DNA from: an uncultured Bacteroidaceae bacterium
Lineage (GTDB): Bacteria; Bacteroidota; Bacteroidia; Bacteroidales; Bacteroidaceae
Reading direction: 5' to 3'
Length of the DNA stretch: 64,000 bases
Assembly: GCA_904502235.1 (NCBI GenBank)
Contig: CAJGDP010000001.1
Span: 62,001-126,000 of the forward strand
Of this stretch, positions 8,598-16,829 are shown piece after piece (the stretch's first letter is position 1; each line of letters starts with the position of its first letter). The position numbers and the translations under genes are program-made. The notes beneath the pieces were generated by a model. It had not been told where the DNA came from, ran no database searches, and worked only from the letters and a program-made list of their open reading frames with translations.

Positions 8598-10313
8598 TCA
8601 GTTACATAGAATGTCGTAGTCAACCTCTCCGCAGATGAGTCTTTTGCGTTCTTCGTTGAAATTCTCGTCTATAAGGTTTCTGCTTTCGTCATACTCTTCG
8701 CATTTTATTCCGGCAAGGAACAATAGAAGGTGTGCCAGGTCGTCTGTCATGAATGGTCTTTCTGTTGAGGCTTCTATCATCCTGCAGATATCGTTGTGCT
8801 TTTCTTTGTATGACGGTGAGCAATATATGGTAAACGGTATGTCGTACTGCGGTGGAACAACTGTCTTTTCAAGTTGCAGCTTTCTGCCGAACAGCGTTGT
8901 GTTGTCATATACAAGTTCGCCGTGGTCGGGAACATGTATTATTATTGCCTCGCGCTCCTTGAAACAATGCACAATGGAATCCACCACAAAATCATTGTAT
9001 AGTATTGCATTGTCGTATTCGGCAATTGTCTGTATCTCTTTTGTGTTCAAATCCTTGCGTATATAATCCTCAGCGTCGAATTTTGCGAATTCCGGCGGAT
9101 ATCTTTTTGAAAATTCAGCATGCATTCCTATGAAACTGAATATAACAAGCTGCGGCGCTGATGATGCAGTGTCGCAGAGTTGCTTGTATTCATCTATAAG
9201 TCCAAGGTCGTATTGGCAAGTCTTTGCATTGCGCTTGTCGAACATGTGCTTGCTCAACTTCTCGTTGTTTATGAACATGTCGTCTATTATTTCGCTGAGC
9301 GACGACCTTTTGTCAAGGCAGAACTGGTTCGAAAAGAAACTCACCTCATATCCTGCTTTTCTGAACAGCGTGGTTACCAATGGGTAGTCATACCAATTAT
9401 GCTTTTTGTCGTAATTGTACAACGAAAGCATGTTTTGGAACGATTTGAAGGTGAGATTATACGACGATATCACATCGTTGAACCTGTATAATTCGCCATT
9501 GTTGAACATCTGCTGCTGTCTGGGTGTTGTCTCTTTGTCGTATCCGTATAACGATGAATGATGTCTGTTGTAGCTTTCGCCGATAAGCAATACGATTATT
9601 GGAGAATCAAAACTGCATGAATCTATCTGTGCGGTCTCCATGTTCTTCTCAAGGGATTCTCTCATATTGGAGAAACGGCTAATCTCTTTAACAGAGTATA
9701 GTAAACGGTAATGTGGAAGATACTCGCGCGAGATTTCCTTGTAATCGCATACCATCACCATGGTATCATCTGTCTTAAGCGCATGTGTCTTGTATATGTA
9801 TATCTTGTTCTCGATACCGTATACAGTTGAGATTATGGTGATGCCGGCAATGAACAGTGCTATGTGTCGGTTTATTGTGAATCCTATTCTCTTGAGCCAC
9901 CATATACATAATGGTAACAGAAGAAACAGTATCGCAGGCGATATGAGTACATATGTGATGTATGACGAAAAGGCTTCAAAAGCTTCGTTGCTGTTTGTCT
10001 GCAGCCATGTGGTCATTATGTTTGGAGAGATGGCTATGCCTGTTGTCTTGTAGCAGACCATATCTATCATGCCTATCAATGTGAAGAGGGCAAAGAGAAT
10101 GTGTTTTGCGATTTTCTGCCATTTCTTGGGCATCAATGCAACAATGAGAGATACAGCGTATGCATCAAAGAAAATCTCGAGTATTATGCTTTTTCTGCTA
10201 CCATAATACTGCACGAACAGAGCCGATATGCCAAACAAGGCAAGCATTGCAATGTAGAATATGCAATGCTTTCTTATTGGTGCTATAAGTGCGTTTATTA
10301 TCTTTTGTATCAT
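8598..10313 (-). CDS. Phosphoethanolamine transferase (EptA/CptA-type sulfatase-fold membrane enzyme)
   Basis: A 571-residue protein with about five N-terminal transmembrane helices (residues 15-170) and a periplasmic alkaline-phosphatase-like domain. The nucleophile region reads IGESYNRHHSSLYGY, with Ser247 where the E. coli enzyme has Thr, and the metal site reads PDHGELVYD. Such enzymes move phosphoethanolamine from phosphatidylethanolamine to lipid A or core sugars. The start is the ATG at 10313, preceded by TTAGGACA; a TTG at 10346 would overlap comM. A second, AT-rich paralogue lies at 59254-61104. Acceptor specificity cannot be read from sequence. Confidence 0.82.
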   Translation of the reverse strand: MIQKIINALIAPIRKHCIFYIAMLALFGISALFVQYYGSRKSIILEIFFDAYAVSLIVALMPKKWQKIAKHILFALFTLIGMIDMVCYKTTGIAISPNIMTTWLQTNSNEAFEAFSSYITYVLISPAILFLLLPLCIWWLKRIGFTINRHIALFIAGITIISTVYGIENKIYIYKTHALKTDDTMVMVCDYKEISREYLPHYRLLYSVKEISRFSNMRESLEKNMETAQIDSCSFDSPIIVLLIGESYNRHHSSLYGYDKETTPRQQQMFNNGELYRFNDVISSYNLTFKSFQNMLSLYNYDKKHNWYDYPLVTTLFRKAGYEVSFFSNQFCLDKRSSLSEIIDDMFINNEKLSKHMFDKRNAKTCQYDLGLIDEYKQLCDTASSAPQLVIFSFIGMHAEFSKRYPPEFAKFDAEDYIRKDLNTKEIQTIAEYDNAILYNDFVVDSIVHCFKEREAIIIHVPDHGELVYDNTTLFGRKLQLEKTVVPPQYDIPFTIYCSPSYKEKHNDICRMIEASTERPFMTDDLAHLLLFLAGIKCEEYDESRNLIDENFNEERKRLICGEVDYDILCN

Positions 10314-10333
10314 GGTTGTCCTAATTGTATCAC

Positions 10334-11872
10334 TTATGTTCCCCAATTTTCACGGTCCAGGTTGCGGTAGCCAATTGCTTCGGCAATATGCTGGAACTGT
10401 ATGTTTTCGCTGTTGTCGAGGTCGGCAATGGTGCGGGCTACCTTGAGTATGCGGTCGTATGCTCGTGCCGAAAGGTTAAGGCGGTTCATGGCGGTCTTGA
10501 GCATTGCAAGGCTTGTCTCGTCGAGAGCTGCATATTCTGTTATGAGCTTCGGCGTCATCTGTGCATTGCAGTAGATGCCTTCCTGGTTCTTGTATCGCTT
10601 CTCCTGTATCTTGCGTGCCGCAATTACGCGCTTGCGTATTTCGGCACTTGTCTCACCCGGCTTGGTATTCGATATATCTTCGAAGGGTACGGGGACAATC
10701 TCGATCTGCAGGTCGATGCGATCGAGCAGCGGACCGCTTATCCTATTGAGATAGCGTTGTACCTGTCCGGGACTGCATGTGCATGGTCGGCTAGGGTGAT
10801 TGTAATAACCGCAAGGGCACGGGTTCATTGATGCCACAAACATCACTCCTGCCGGGTATTCCACCTTGTAACTTGCACGTGCCACGCAAATCTTGCGGTC
10901 CTCCAACGGTTGACGCATCACTTCGAGTACATCGCGACTGAATTCGGGCAACTCGTCAAGGAACAGCACGCCGTTGTGTGCCAGCGAAATCTCACCCGGC
11001 TTTGGGTTTGCTCCGCCACCACAAAGCGCTACCGATGAAACAGTGTGGTGAGGGCTACGGAACGGGCGTTGTGTGATGAGCGATGTGCTGTCGGGCATCA
11101 TACCACTCACAGAGTGTATCTTTGTCGTTTCAAGGCTCTCCTGCAAGGTGAGCGGAGGCAGTATGCTCGGCAGACGCTTTGCCATCATTGATTTTCCGCT
11201 TCCGGGAGGGCCCACCATTATCAGATTGTGTCCGCCTGCCGCAGCCACTTCAAAGGCGCGTTTCACGCTCTCCTGTCCGCGCACCTCGCTGAAGTCGAAT
11301 GGAAAATCGCTCTGCTTTGAATAGAAATCCTTTTCAATGTCAACAGTGTTGGGTGGAATCTCCAGCTCGTTGTTCAGGTATTTTATTACCTGTATCAGAT
11401 TGTTTGCGCCAAGAACCTCGATGCCGTTCACAACGGCGGCTTCTGCGGCATTGCTGTCGGGCAGAATAATGCCTTTGTAGCCCAGGTCTCTTGCTTTCAA
11501 AGTGATGGGCAATGCTCCTTTTATGGGCATTAGCTTGCCGTCGAGCCCCAATTCGCCCATTATAAGATACTGGTCGAGCTTATCGCTTTTTATTACTTCG
11601 TCTGCCGCGAGTATGCCTATGGCTATCGGCAGGTCATATGCCGAACCCTCCTTTTTTATGTCGGCAGGTGCCATGTTTACGATAATCTGCTTGCTCGGAA
11701 AACGCAGACCATTGTGGTTGAGAGCTGAATTTATTCGTTGCTGGCTCTCTTTAACGGCATTGTCGGGCAGTCCCACAAGGTAGAACTTTATACCTCTGAG
11801 AGCATTCACCTCAATTGTTACGAGTGTTGCGTTTATGCCTTGTATTGCGGCTGCAAGTACTTTTACAAGCAT
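10334..11872 (-). CDS. YifB/ComM-type Mg-chelatase-like AAA+ ATPase
   Basis: A 512-residue protein in three parts: an N-terminal Lon-protease-like domain (1-165) containing GLPDNAVKES, a AAA+ core with Walker A GPPGSGKS at 221-228 and the Walker B-like FLDEL, and a C-terminal lid. The cysteine-rich insertion CPCGYYNHPSRPCTCSP is typical. In naturally competent bacteria ComM is a branch-migration helicase that helps integrate incoming DNA; elsewhere its role is less clear. It overlaps the upstream lipoprotein gene by 10 nt. No competence genes are seen around it. Confidence 0.88.
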   Translation of the reverse strand: MLVKVLAAAIQGINATLVTIEVNALRGIKFYLVGLPDNAVKESQQRINSALNHNGLRFPSKQIIVNMAPADIKKEGSAYDLPIAIGILAADEVIKSDKLDQYLIMGELGLDGKLMPIKGALPITLKARDLGYKGIILPDSNAAEAAVVNGIEVLGANNLIQVIKYLNNELEIPPNTVDIEKDFYSKQSDFPFDFSEVRGQESVKRAFEVAAAGGHNLIMVGPPGSGKSMMAKRLPSILPPLTLQESLETTKIHSVSGMMPDSTSLITQRPFRSPHHTVSSVALCGGGANPKPGEISLAHNGVLFLDELPEFSRDVLEVMRQPLEDRKICVARASYKVEYPAGVMFVASMNPCPCGYYNHPSRPCTCSPGQVQRYLNRISGPLLDRIDLQIEIVPVPFEDISNTKPGETSAEIRKRVIAARKIQEKRYKNQEGIYCNAQMTPKLITEYAALDETSLAMLKTAMNRLNLSARAYDRILKVARTIADLDNSENIQFQHIAEAIGYRNLDRENWGT

Positions 11873-13026
11873 TTCTGTATATTACGGTTAGCTGGTGGAG
11901 TATAGGTTGGAGCCTTTTTGCTCTTTGTCTTGATGGGCTTGTTTGCCTTTTTCTTCTTTTCCTCTTTTTCCTTCTCGCGTTTTTCGCGATCCTTCTGACT
12001 CTTCTCGTGCTTTGCTACAATGGAGTCAATCACTGCAGCGTCTTTCTCAAGGTCGACGTCGAGTTTAATAATTCGTTGATACGGATTAAGGAGCAAGGAG
12101 TAGGGCAGGGTCTTTATCTTGAATTTTCCGGCAATTTCACCGCTCCATGCATCTTCGTCGCATACATTGTAACCAGTAATGCTGTCGTTTTCCACAACTC
12201 TTTTCCATTCTGTGGTGTCGTAGTCGAGTGCAATGTTCAGGATATCGAAATTTTCGCTGTCTACAATACTGTCGATACGTTGCAGATGCTTCAATTGCTT
12301 GCGGCTATCGTCGTTCCATGTAGCCCAGAAGGTAACAAGCAGATGCTTCTTGTTGAATGTGTTGTGAGTGATTTCCTTGCAACTGTCGGCGGTCGTATAT
12401 GTGAACGACGGGAATTGCTTGTGTGCTATATTGCCCGATTTTTCGTCGATATTCTTCTTGGTGAGGGCAAGATATTCATTGTCCTGAAGAATTCCTCCCA
12501 GTTTTGATATGAAATTCTTTATCTGTGAATAGTCGGGTTCGGGAATTTCTATTATGTATCTGCGTAGCAGTTCAATGTTTACCTCGCTTACAGGGTGTTC
12601 CTTTATGAACGATTCAATCTTTTTTGCCTTTTCCTTTTGGCTTTTGCAGGAGTCTATTGCAAGCGATATGCTGTCGTGCAGCATCTGCAATGCACCGCTG
12701 TTGCCTATGGAGTATGCTCCGGTTGTGGCATCGTATGCAATTTCAGCCTTGGTGTTCGGTTCTGCAAAAAGAGTTATTCTGTTGCCGTCGGGCATCATCA
12801 ACATCATGGGGATAACAGTGTCGCACTCCATTGTATAAGAGAAATGTCCCTTTCCGTCGGTTCTTATGGAGTCCACGTCCTGAAACCTTCCGTCAAGTCC
12901 GAAAATCAGAATGCTTGATTTCTCAAATTCAGAATCTCCATTGACGGTGTATTGCAAAACTGTCTCCTTACTGTCGCATGCGACAATAAGGAGCAGTAAA
13001 AGCATATATGTGATTATGCGTCTCAT
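11863..13026 (-). CDS. Thioredoxin-fold lipoprotein with DUF4369-like N-terminus and no active-site cysteines
   Basis: A 387-residue predicted lipoprotein: a signal peptide ends in the lipobox LIVAC (Cys17). Residues 25-120 resemble the DUF4369 domain found in front of TlpA-like proteins of Bacteroidetes. Residues 205-345 are a TlpA-like thioredoxin fold, but where the family has WCxxC this protein has WNDDS (Asn238 to Ser241), so thiol-disulfide exchange is not possible at that site. The tail is very lysine- and glutamate-rich (about 345-375). It starts directly after the typA stop (TAA then ATG) and overlaps comM. A binding or structural role is more likely than redox catalysis. Confidence 0.7.
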   Translation of the reverse strand: MRRIITYMLLLLLIVACDSKETVLQYTVNGDSEFEKSSILIFGLDGRFQDVDSIRTDGKGHFSYTMECDTVIPMMLMMPDGNRITLFAEPNTKAEIAYDATTGAYSIGNSGALQMLHDSISLAIDSCKSQKEKAKKIESFIKEHPVSEVNIELLRRYIIEIPEPDYSQIKNFISKLGGILQDNEYLALTKKNIDEKSGNIAHKQFPSFTYTTADSCKEITHNTFNKKHLLVTFWATWNDDSRKQLKHLQRIDSIVDSENFDILNIALDYDTTEWKRVVENDSITGYNVCDEDAWSGEIAGKFKIKTLPYSLLLNPYQRIIKLDVDLEKDAAVIDSIVAKHEKSQKDREKREKEKEEKKKKANKPIKTKSKKAPTYTPPANRNIQKCL

Positions 13027-14823
13027 TTATTGTTTGTTGGCACGCTTGCGCTCAATCTCATCAAGGATAATCTTTCTCATGCGCATCGATTTTGGAGTAA
13101 CCTCAAGATATTCATCCTCCTTGATGTATTCCAAAGCCTCTTCGAGCGAGAATATTATCGGTGGAACAATTCTTGCCTTGTCGTCAGAACCGCTTGCGCG
13201 CATGTTGGTGAGCTTCTTACTCTTGGTAACATTTATCACAAGGTCGTTCTCGTGGATGTGCTCACCCACAACCTGTCCTGCATATACATCCTCTTGCGGA
13301 CTGATGAAGAACTTGCCACGCTCCTGCAATTTGTCTATTGCGTATGCAAATGCAGTTCCGCTCTCCATTACCACCAGAGAGCCGTTTGTTCTGCGTTCTA
13401 TGTCGCCCTTGAATGGCTGATACTCCTTGAAACGGTGCGCCATGATGGCTTCGCCGGCAGATGCTGTAAGCACGTTTGTACGCAAACCGATGATACCGCG
13501 CGAAGGAATGTTGAACTCAATGTTCACTCTGTCGGCCTGTGCTTCCATCGACAACATTTCGCCCTTACGGCGTGTAACCATATCGATAATCTTGCTCGAG
13601 TAGTCGGTGGGCACGTTTATTGTAAGTTCCTCTATAGGCTCGTGCTTTACACCGTCAATCTCCTTGTAAATAACCTGAGGCTGACCCACCTGCAATTCAT
13701 AACCCTCGCGACGCATGGTCTCAATAAGAACCGAAAGGTGCAATACACCACGTCCGAAAACGGTCCATGCATCCTCTTCGGGGTCTTTCTTTACGCGCAG
13801 AGCAAGGTTTTTGTCAAGCTCCTTGTCAAGACGCTCCTGAATGTGGCGCGATGTAACGAATTTACCCTCTTTGCCAAAGAATGGAGAGTCGTTTATGGTG
13901 AACAACATACTCATTGTCGGTTCGTCTATGGCAATAGGAGGCAGTGCTTCGGGATTTTCGAAGTCGCAGATAGTATCACCGATCTCGAATTTCTCGAGTC
14001 CCACAATGGCACATATATCGCCAGAACTTACGCTGGCAGTCTTCTTTCTGCCCAAGCCCTCAAATGTGTGTACCTCCTTGATTTTCATCTTGCTCTGTTC
14101 GCCGTTGCGGTTCACAAGAGTGATGTTCGAATTTTCGGTGATTGTTCCGCGGTGTACACGTCCTATGGCGATACGTCCTGTATAAGGTGAGTAATCAAGC
14201 GAAGTGATAAGCATCTGCGGTGTACCCTCCAGGTGCTCGGGTGCAGGGATGTGCTCAAGGATAGCATCGAGCAACGCGGTGAGGTCTGTTGTCTCCTTGC
14301 GCCAGTCGGTGCTCATCCAGTTGTTCTTTGCGCTACCGTAAAGAACTGGGAAGTCGAGCTGCTCCTCTGTGGCATCGAGCGAGAACATAAGGTCGAAAAC
14401 CATCTCGTACACCTCCTCGGGGCGACAGTTGGGCTTGTCAACCTTGTTTACGACAACAATAGGTTTCAAACCAATCTGCAATGCCTTCTGCAATACAAAT
14501 CGTGTCTGTGGCATAGGACCTTCAAAGGCATCCACCAACAGGATGCATCCGTCTGCCATGTTGAGTACGCGCTCAACCTCGCCTCCGAAGTCGCTGTGTC
14601 CCGGAGTATCTATTATATTGATTTTTGTATCCTTGTACAGGATTGATACGTTCTTTGAAAGAATGGTTATACCTCTCTCTCGTTCGAGTTCGTTGTTGTC
14701 GAGTGTCAGCTTGTCGTTGTCCTGCTCCTTAAGAAGGTTGCCTGCCAACATCATTTTGTCAACGAGAGTTGTTTTTCCGTGGTCAACGTGTGCAATGATT
14801 GCAATGTTGCGAATTTTCTGCAT
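13027..14823 (-). CDS. typA: Ribosome-associated GTPase TypA/BipA
   Basis: A translational GTPase of 598 residues with G1 AHVDHGKT near residue 11, G3 DTPGHSDFGG and G4 NKVDKP, followed by the EF-G-like domains and the TypA-specific C-terminus. TypA helps 50S assembly and growth under stress. The ATG at 14823 gives MQKIRNIAIIAHVDHG as in homologues; the frame continues upstream to 14937 but that part is non-coding leader. The gene is divergent from rpsO and leads the typA-lipoprotein-comM series. Confidence 0.95.
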   Translation of the reverse strand: MQKIRNIAIIAHVDHGKTTLVDKMMLAGNLLKEQDNDKLTLDNNELERERGITILSKNVSILYKDTKINIIDTPGHSDFGGEVERVLNMADGCILLVDAFEGPMPQTRFVLQKALQIGLKPIVVVNKVDKPNCRPEEVYEMVFDLMFSLDATEEQLDFPVLYGSAKNNWMSTDWRKETTDLTALLDAILEHIPAPEHLEGTPQMLITSLDYSPYTGRIAIGRVHRGTITENSNITLVNRNGEQSKMKIKEVHTFEGLGRKKTASVSSGDICAIVGLEKFEIGDTICDFENPEALPPIAIDEPTMSMLFTINDSPFFGKEGKFVTSRHIQERLDKELDKNLALRVKKDPEEDAWTVFGRGVLHLSVLIETMRREGYELQVGQPQVIYKEIDGVKHEPIEELTINVPTDYSSKIIDMVTRRKGEMLSMEAQADRVNIEFNIPSRGIIGLRTNVLTASAGEAIMAHRFKEYQPFKGDIERRTNGSLVVMESGTAFAYAIDKLQERGKFFISPQEDVYAGQVVGEHIHENDLVINVTKSKKLTNMRASGSDDKARIVPPIIFSLEEALEYIKEDEYLEVTPKSMRMRKIILDEIERKRANKQ

Positions 14824-14878
14824 ATGAATCTTTTGTTTCCTTTGTTTAAAGTATCGGTTGCGACATGCATCGCTGTGA

Positions 14879-14903
14879 GCAGTCGCTAGCGACTGCAAAG
14901 TTA
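14879..14903 (-). promoter_or_regulatory. typA upstream region: palindrome next to a -7 element
   Basis: The minus strand reads TAACTTTG (14903-14896), a good -7 element, followed directly by the perfect 18-bp palindrome GCAGTCGCTAGCGACTGC (14896-14879). Transcripts starting there would carry a 5' hairpin. No -33 element is found at the right distance. The remaining intergenic DNA between typA and rpsO holds only the rpsO promoter and leader. Confidence 0.45.
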
Positions 14904-15019
14904 CACAAAAATAGCGAGAAAATCCCCATTTGTACACTCTTTGTATATAATTAATTGATATAAGGGATGTTTAGAACGCCTTTATGCCGGATTGCTTTAA
15001 AAAAAAAGTGAAAAAGCGA

Positions 15020-15049
15020 TTGCCGTTACGGAAAATAGTTGTACCTTTG
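15020..15049 (+). promoter_or_regulatory. rpsO promoter
   Basis: TTG at 15020-15022, a 19-nt spacer and TACCTTTG at 15042-15049. The leader of about 80 nt contains a small hairpin TGCGT/ACGCA with a U-rich loop (15070-15083), which may serve S15 autoregulation as in other bacteria, but this is only inferred. Confidence 0.7.
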
Positions 15050-15133
15050 CAACCGCGTTGGCAACATAGTGCGTTTTTACGCATTCATTTGTCGGCCAAA
15101 AGATATTTTTTAACCCTTTAAAAACTTCAAATT

Positions 15134-15403
15134 ATGTATTTGGATTCAGAGAAAAAGAAAGAGATCTTTGGCACATACGGAACGTCTAGCACTGACACTG
15201 GTTCAGCTGAGAGCCAGATTGCTTTGTTTTCATACCGTATTGCACACTTGACGGAGCACCTCAAGGCTAACCGTAAGGATTATAGCACACAGAGAGCTTT
15301 GACAATGTTGGTAGGTAAGCGTCGTTCACTTCTTAACTATCTTAAGGACCGTGACATCAACCGTTACCGTGCTATCGTTGCTAAGCTTGGCTTGCGTAGA
15401 TAA
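15134..15403 (+). CDS. rpsO: 30S ribosomal protein S15
   Basis: The 89-residue protein matches S15 over its whole length: TGSAESQIALFSYRIAHLTEHL in the first helices, then the KDYSTQRALTMLVGKRRSLL and LKDRDINRYR segments that bind 16S rRNA. It is monocistronic, with its own promoter and a strong terminator. Codon use is of the highly expressed kind. Confidence 0.97.
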   Translation: MYLDSEKKKEIFGTYGTSSTDTGSAESQIALFSYRIAHLTEHLKANRKDYSTQRALTMLVGKRRSLLNYLKDRDINRYRAIVAKLGLRR

Positions 15404-15418
15404 TCTGCGTAACAGACA

Positions 15419-15454
15419 AATAAGCGGGATTTTCATTCGAAAATCCCGCTTATT
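15419..15454. terminator. Bidirectional terminator between rpsO and the NhaC-type gene
   Basis: Arms AATAAGCGGGATTTTC and GAAAATCCCGCTTATT pair perfectly (16 bp) around a 4-nt loop. The structure touches the TAA of the convergent antiporter gene, so it can serve both genes. Confidence 0.88.
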
Positions 15455-16741
15455 TTATTTCTTTCTCCTTGCAAGAATAGAAAACACAATCATCACTCCA
15501 ATAAGCATAGGGTAGTAGAGATGCGGAATAATCTCCAATGGCGAAACCTTTGCAAGTCCCGATGCTATGAGCAGTTGCGCACCATAGGGAATGATGCCCT
15601 GAATAAAGCACGAGGTTGTGTCCATCAAACTTGCGGCGCGACGTGGCTGAATGCCGAACTTCTTTGATATGTCGCGCGAAATGTCTCCCACTGTCAGTAT
15701 TGCAATGGTGTTGTTTGCCGTGCATATATTGGCAAGGGCTGTCAAGGCTGTTATTGCAAGCTCTGCTCCACGTTTCGAGCGCATGCGCAGTGTTACAATG
15801 CGTATAAGGTAGTCTATTCCGCCATTTATTCGTACAATCTCCAACAGTCCCCCGGCAAGCATCGTTACAAGAATAAGCTCTGTCATTCCCATTATTCCGC
15901 CGCCCATCTCTGTGAATATGCTTATACCATCGACAGTGCCAAATATCAATCCCATTGCTCCGGCAATTACAATACCGGTTATCAGCACCAGCAGTACATT
16001 CATTCCGCAGAGGGCGCAGATGATAACAGTGAGGTAGGGAATACATTTCAGTATATCACTTATGGTAACAGCGTTGCTTTCAATCTGCTCGATGTTGTTT
16101 CCGCTGAAGGCATAGAGCAAAAGTGTAACCACTGCCGCAGGGGTAACCAGTTTTATGTTGGTTCGGAATTTACTTCGCATGGAGCATCCCTGTGTCTGTG
16201 TGGCTGCAATGGTTGTGTCGGAAATGAACGACAGATTGTCGCCGAAGAATGCACCGCCCACAACAATAGCCACAAGCCATGCCGTCTCGCAGTTCATTTG
16301 CCCGGCAAGGGCAGTAACAACAGGTGTGAGTGCCACAATAGTACCCACCGATGTTCCTATGGATAGTGAAATAAAGCAGGCTGCAATGAAAATACCTGCC
16401 GGCAGGTAGTTGCTTGGAATAAGGTTCAGTGTCAGTTGCACCGTAGCGTCAACCGCTCCCATAGCCTTTGCAAGAGCTGCAAAAGCACCTGCAAGTACAA
16501 AAATCCATATCATATACATTATGCGTGGATTGGCAGCACCCTTGGAGAAACTCTCTATACGCTCATCGAGTGTGGTGCCGCGTGTAATGGCTATTGCGTA
16601 GATTGATGCAGTCATGAATGCAACAGCAATGGGAATGCGGTAGAAATCCCCTGCTATAATTGAACCTGCAAGGTAAATGGTCAACAGTACTATAATGGGT
16701 GATAGCGCGAGCACCCCTTGGCGTGTATTAATCTTTTGCAT
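15455..16741 (-). CDS. NhaC-family Na+/H+ antiporter-like membrane protein
   Basis: A 428-residue protein with about 11-12 transmembrane segments and the NhaC-family signature GGAFFGDNLSFISDTTIAATQTQG split around residue 185, whose acidic and polar residues line the ion path. It would exchange sodium and protons, or a related organic acid, across the inner membrane. The ATG at 16741 (MQKINTRQG) is chosen; the frame runs on to 16801 without a credible upstream start. It is monocistronic, convergent with rpsO. Confidence 0.8.
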   Translation of the reverse strand: MQKINTRQGVLALSPIIVLLTIYLAGSIIAGDFYRIPIAVAFMTASIYAIAITRGTTLDERIESFSKGAANPRIMYMIWIFVLAGAFAALAKAMGAVDATVQLTLNLIPSNYLPAGIFIAACFISLSIGTSVGTIVALTPVVTALAGQMNCETAWLVAIVVGGAFFGDNLSFISDTTIAATQTQGCSMRSKFRTNIKLVTPAAVVTLLLYAFSGNNIEQIESNAVTISDILKCIPYLTVIICALCGMNVLLVLITGIVIAGAMGLIFGTVDGISIFTEMGGGIMGMTELILVTMLAGGLLEIVRINGGIDYLIRIVTLRMRSKRGAELAITALTALANICTANNTIAILTVGDISRDISKKFGIQPRRAASLMDTTSCFIQGIIPYGAQLLIASGLAKVSPLEIIPHLYYPMLIGVMIVFSILARRKK

Positions 16742-16770
16742 AGAGTTGTTTATTATCTTGCGCGAAGATA

Positions 16771-16804
16771 CAAAAAAAGCAGTGCGCCTGCAAAGGCGCA
16801 CTGC
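16771..16804 (-). terminator. Terminator of the first GH85-like gene
   Basis: A perfect 10-bp stem GCAGTGCGCC/GGCGCACTGC with loop TGCAAA lies 26 nt past the stop. Seven A on the + strand give the U-tract in the minus-strand transcript. Confidence 0.88.
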
Positions 16805-16829
16805 CGATAAGTTATTTAAAGTGCTTGAA

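Noticed and set aside
13030..14190. A 386-residue open frame opposite typA.
   Set aside because: It is antisense to a certain gene, has no family motifs and a cysteine/histidine-rich composition typical of shadow frames.
15450..16046. A second minus-strand frame of 198 residues inside the antiporter gene.
   Set aside because: Out-of-frame shadow rich in His, Cys and Arg; the NhaC frame carries the motifs.
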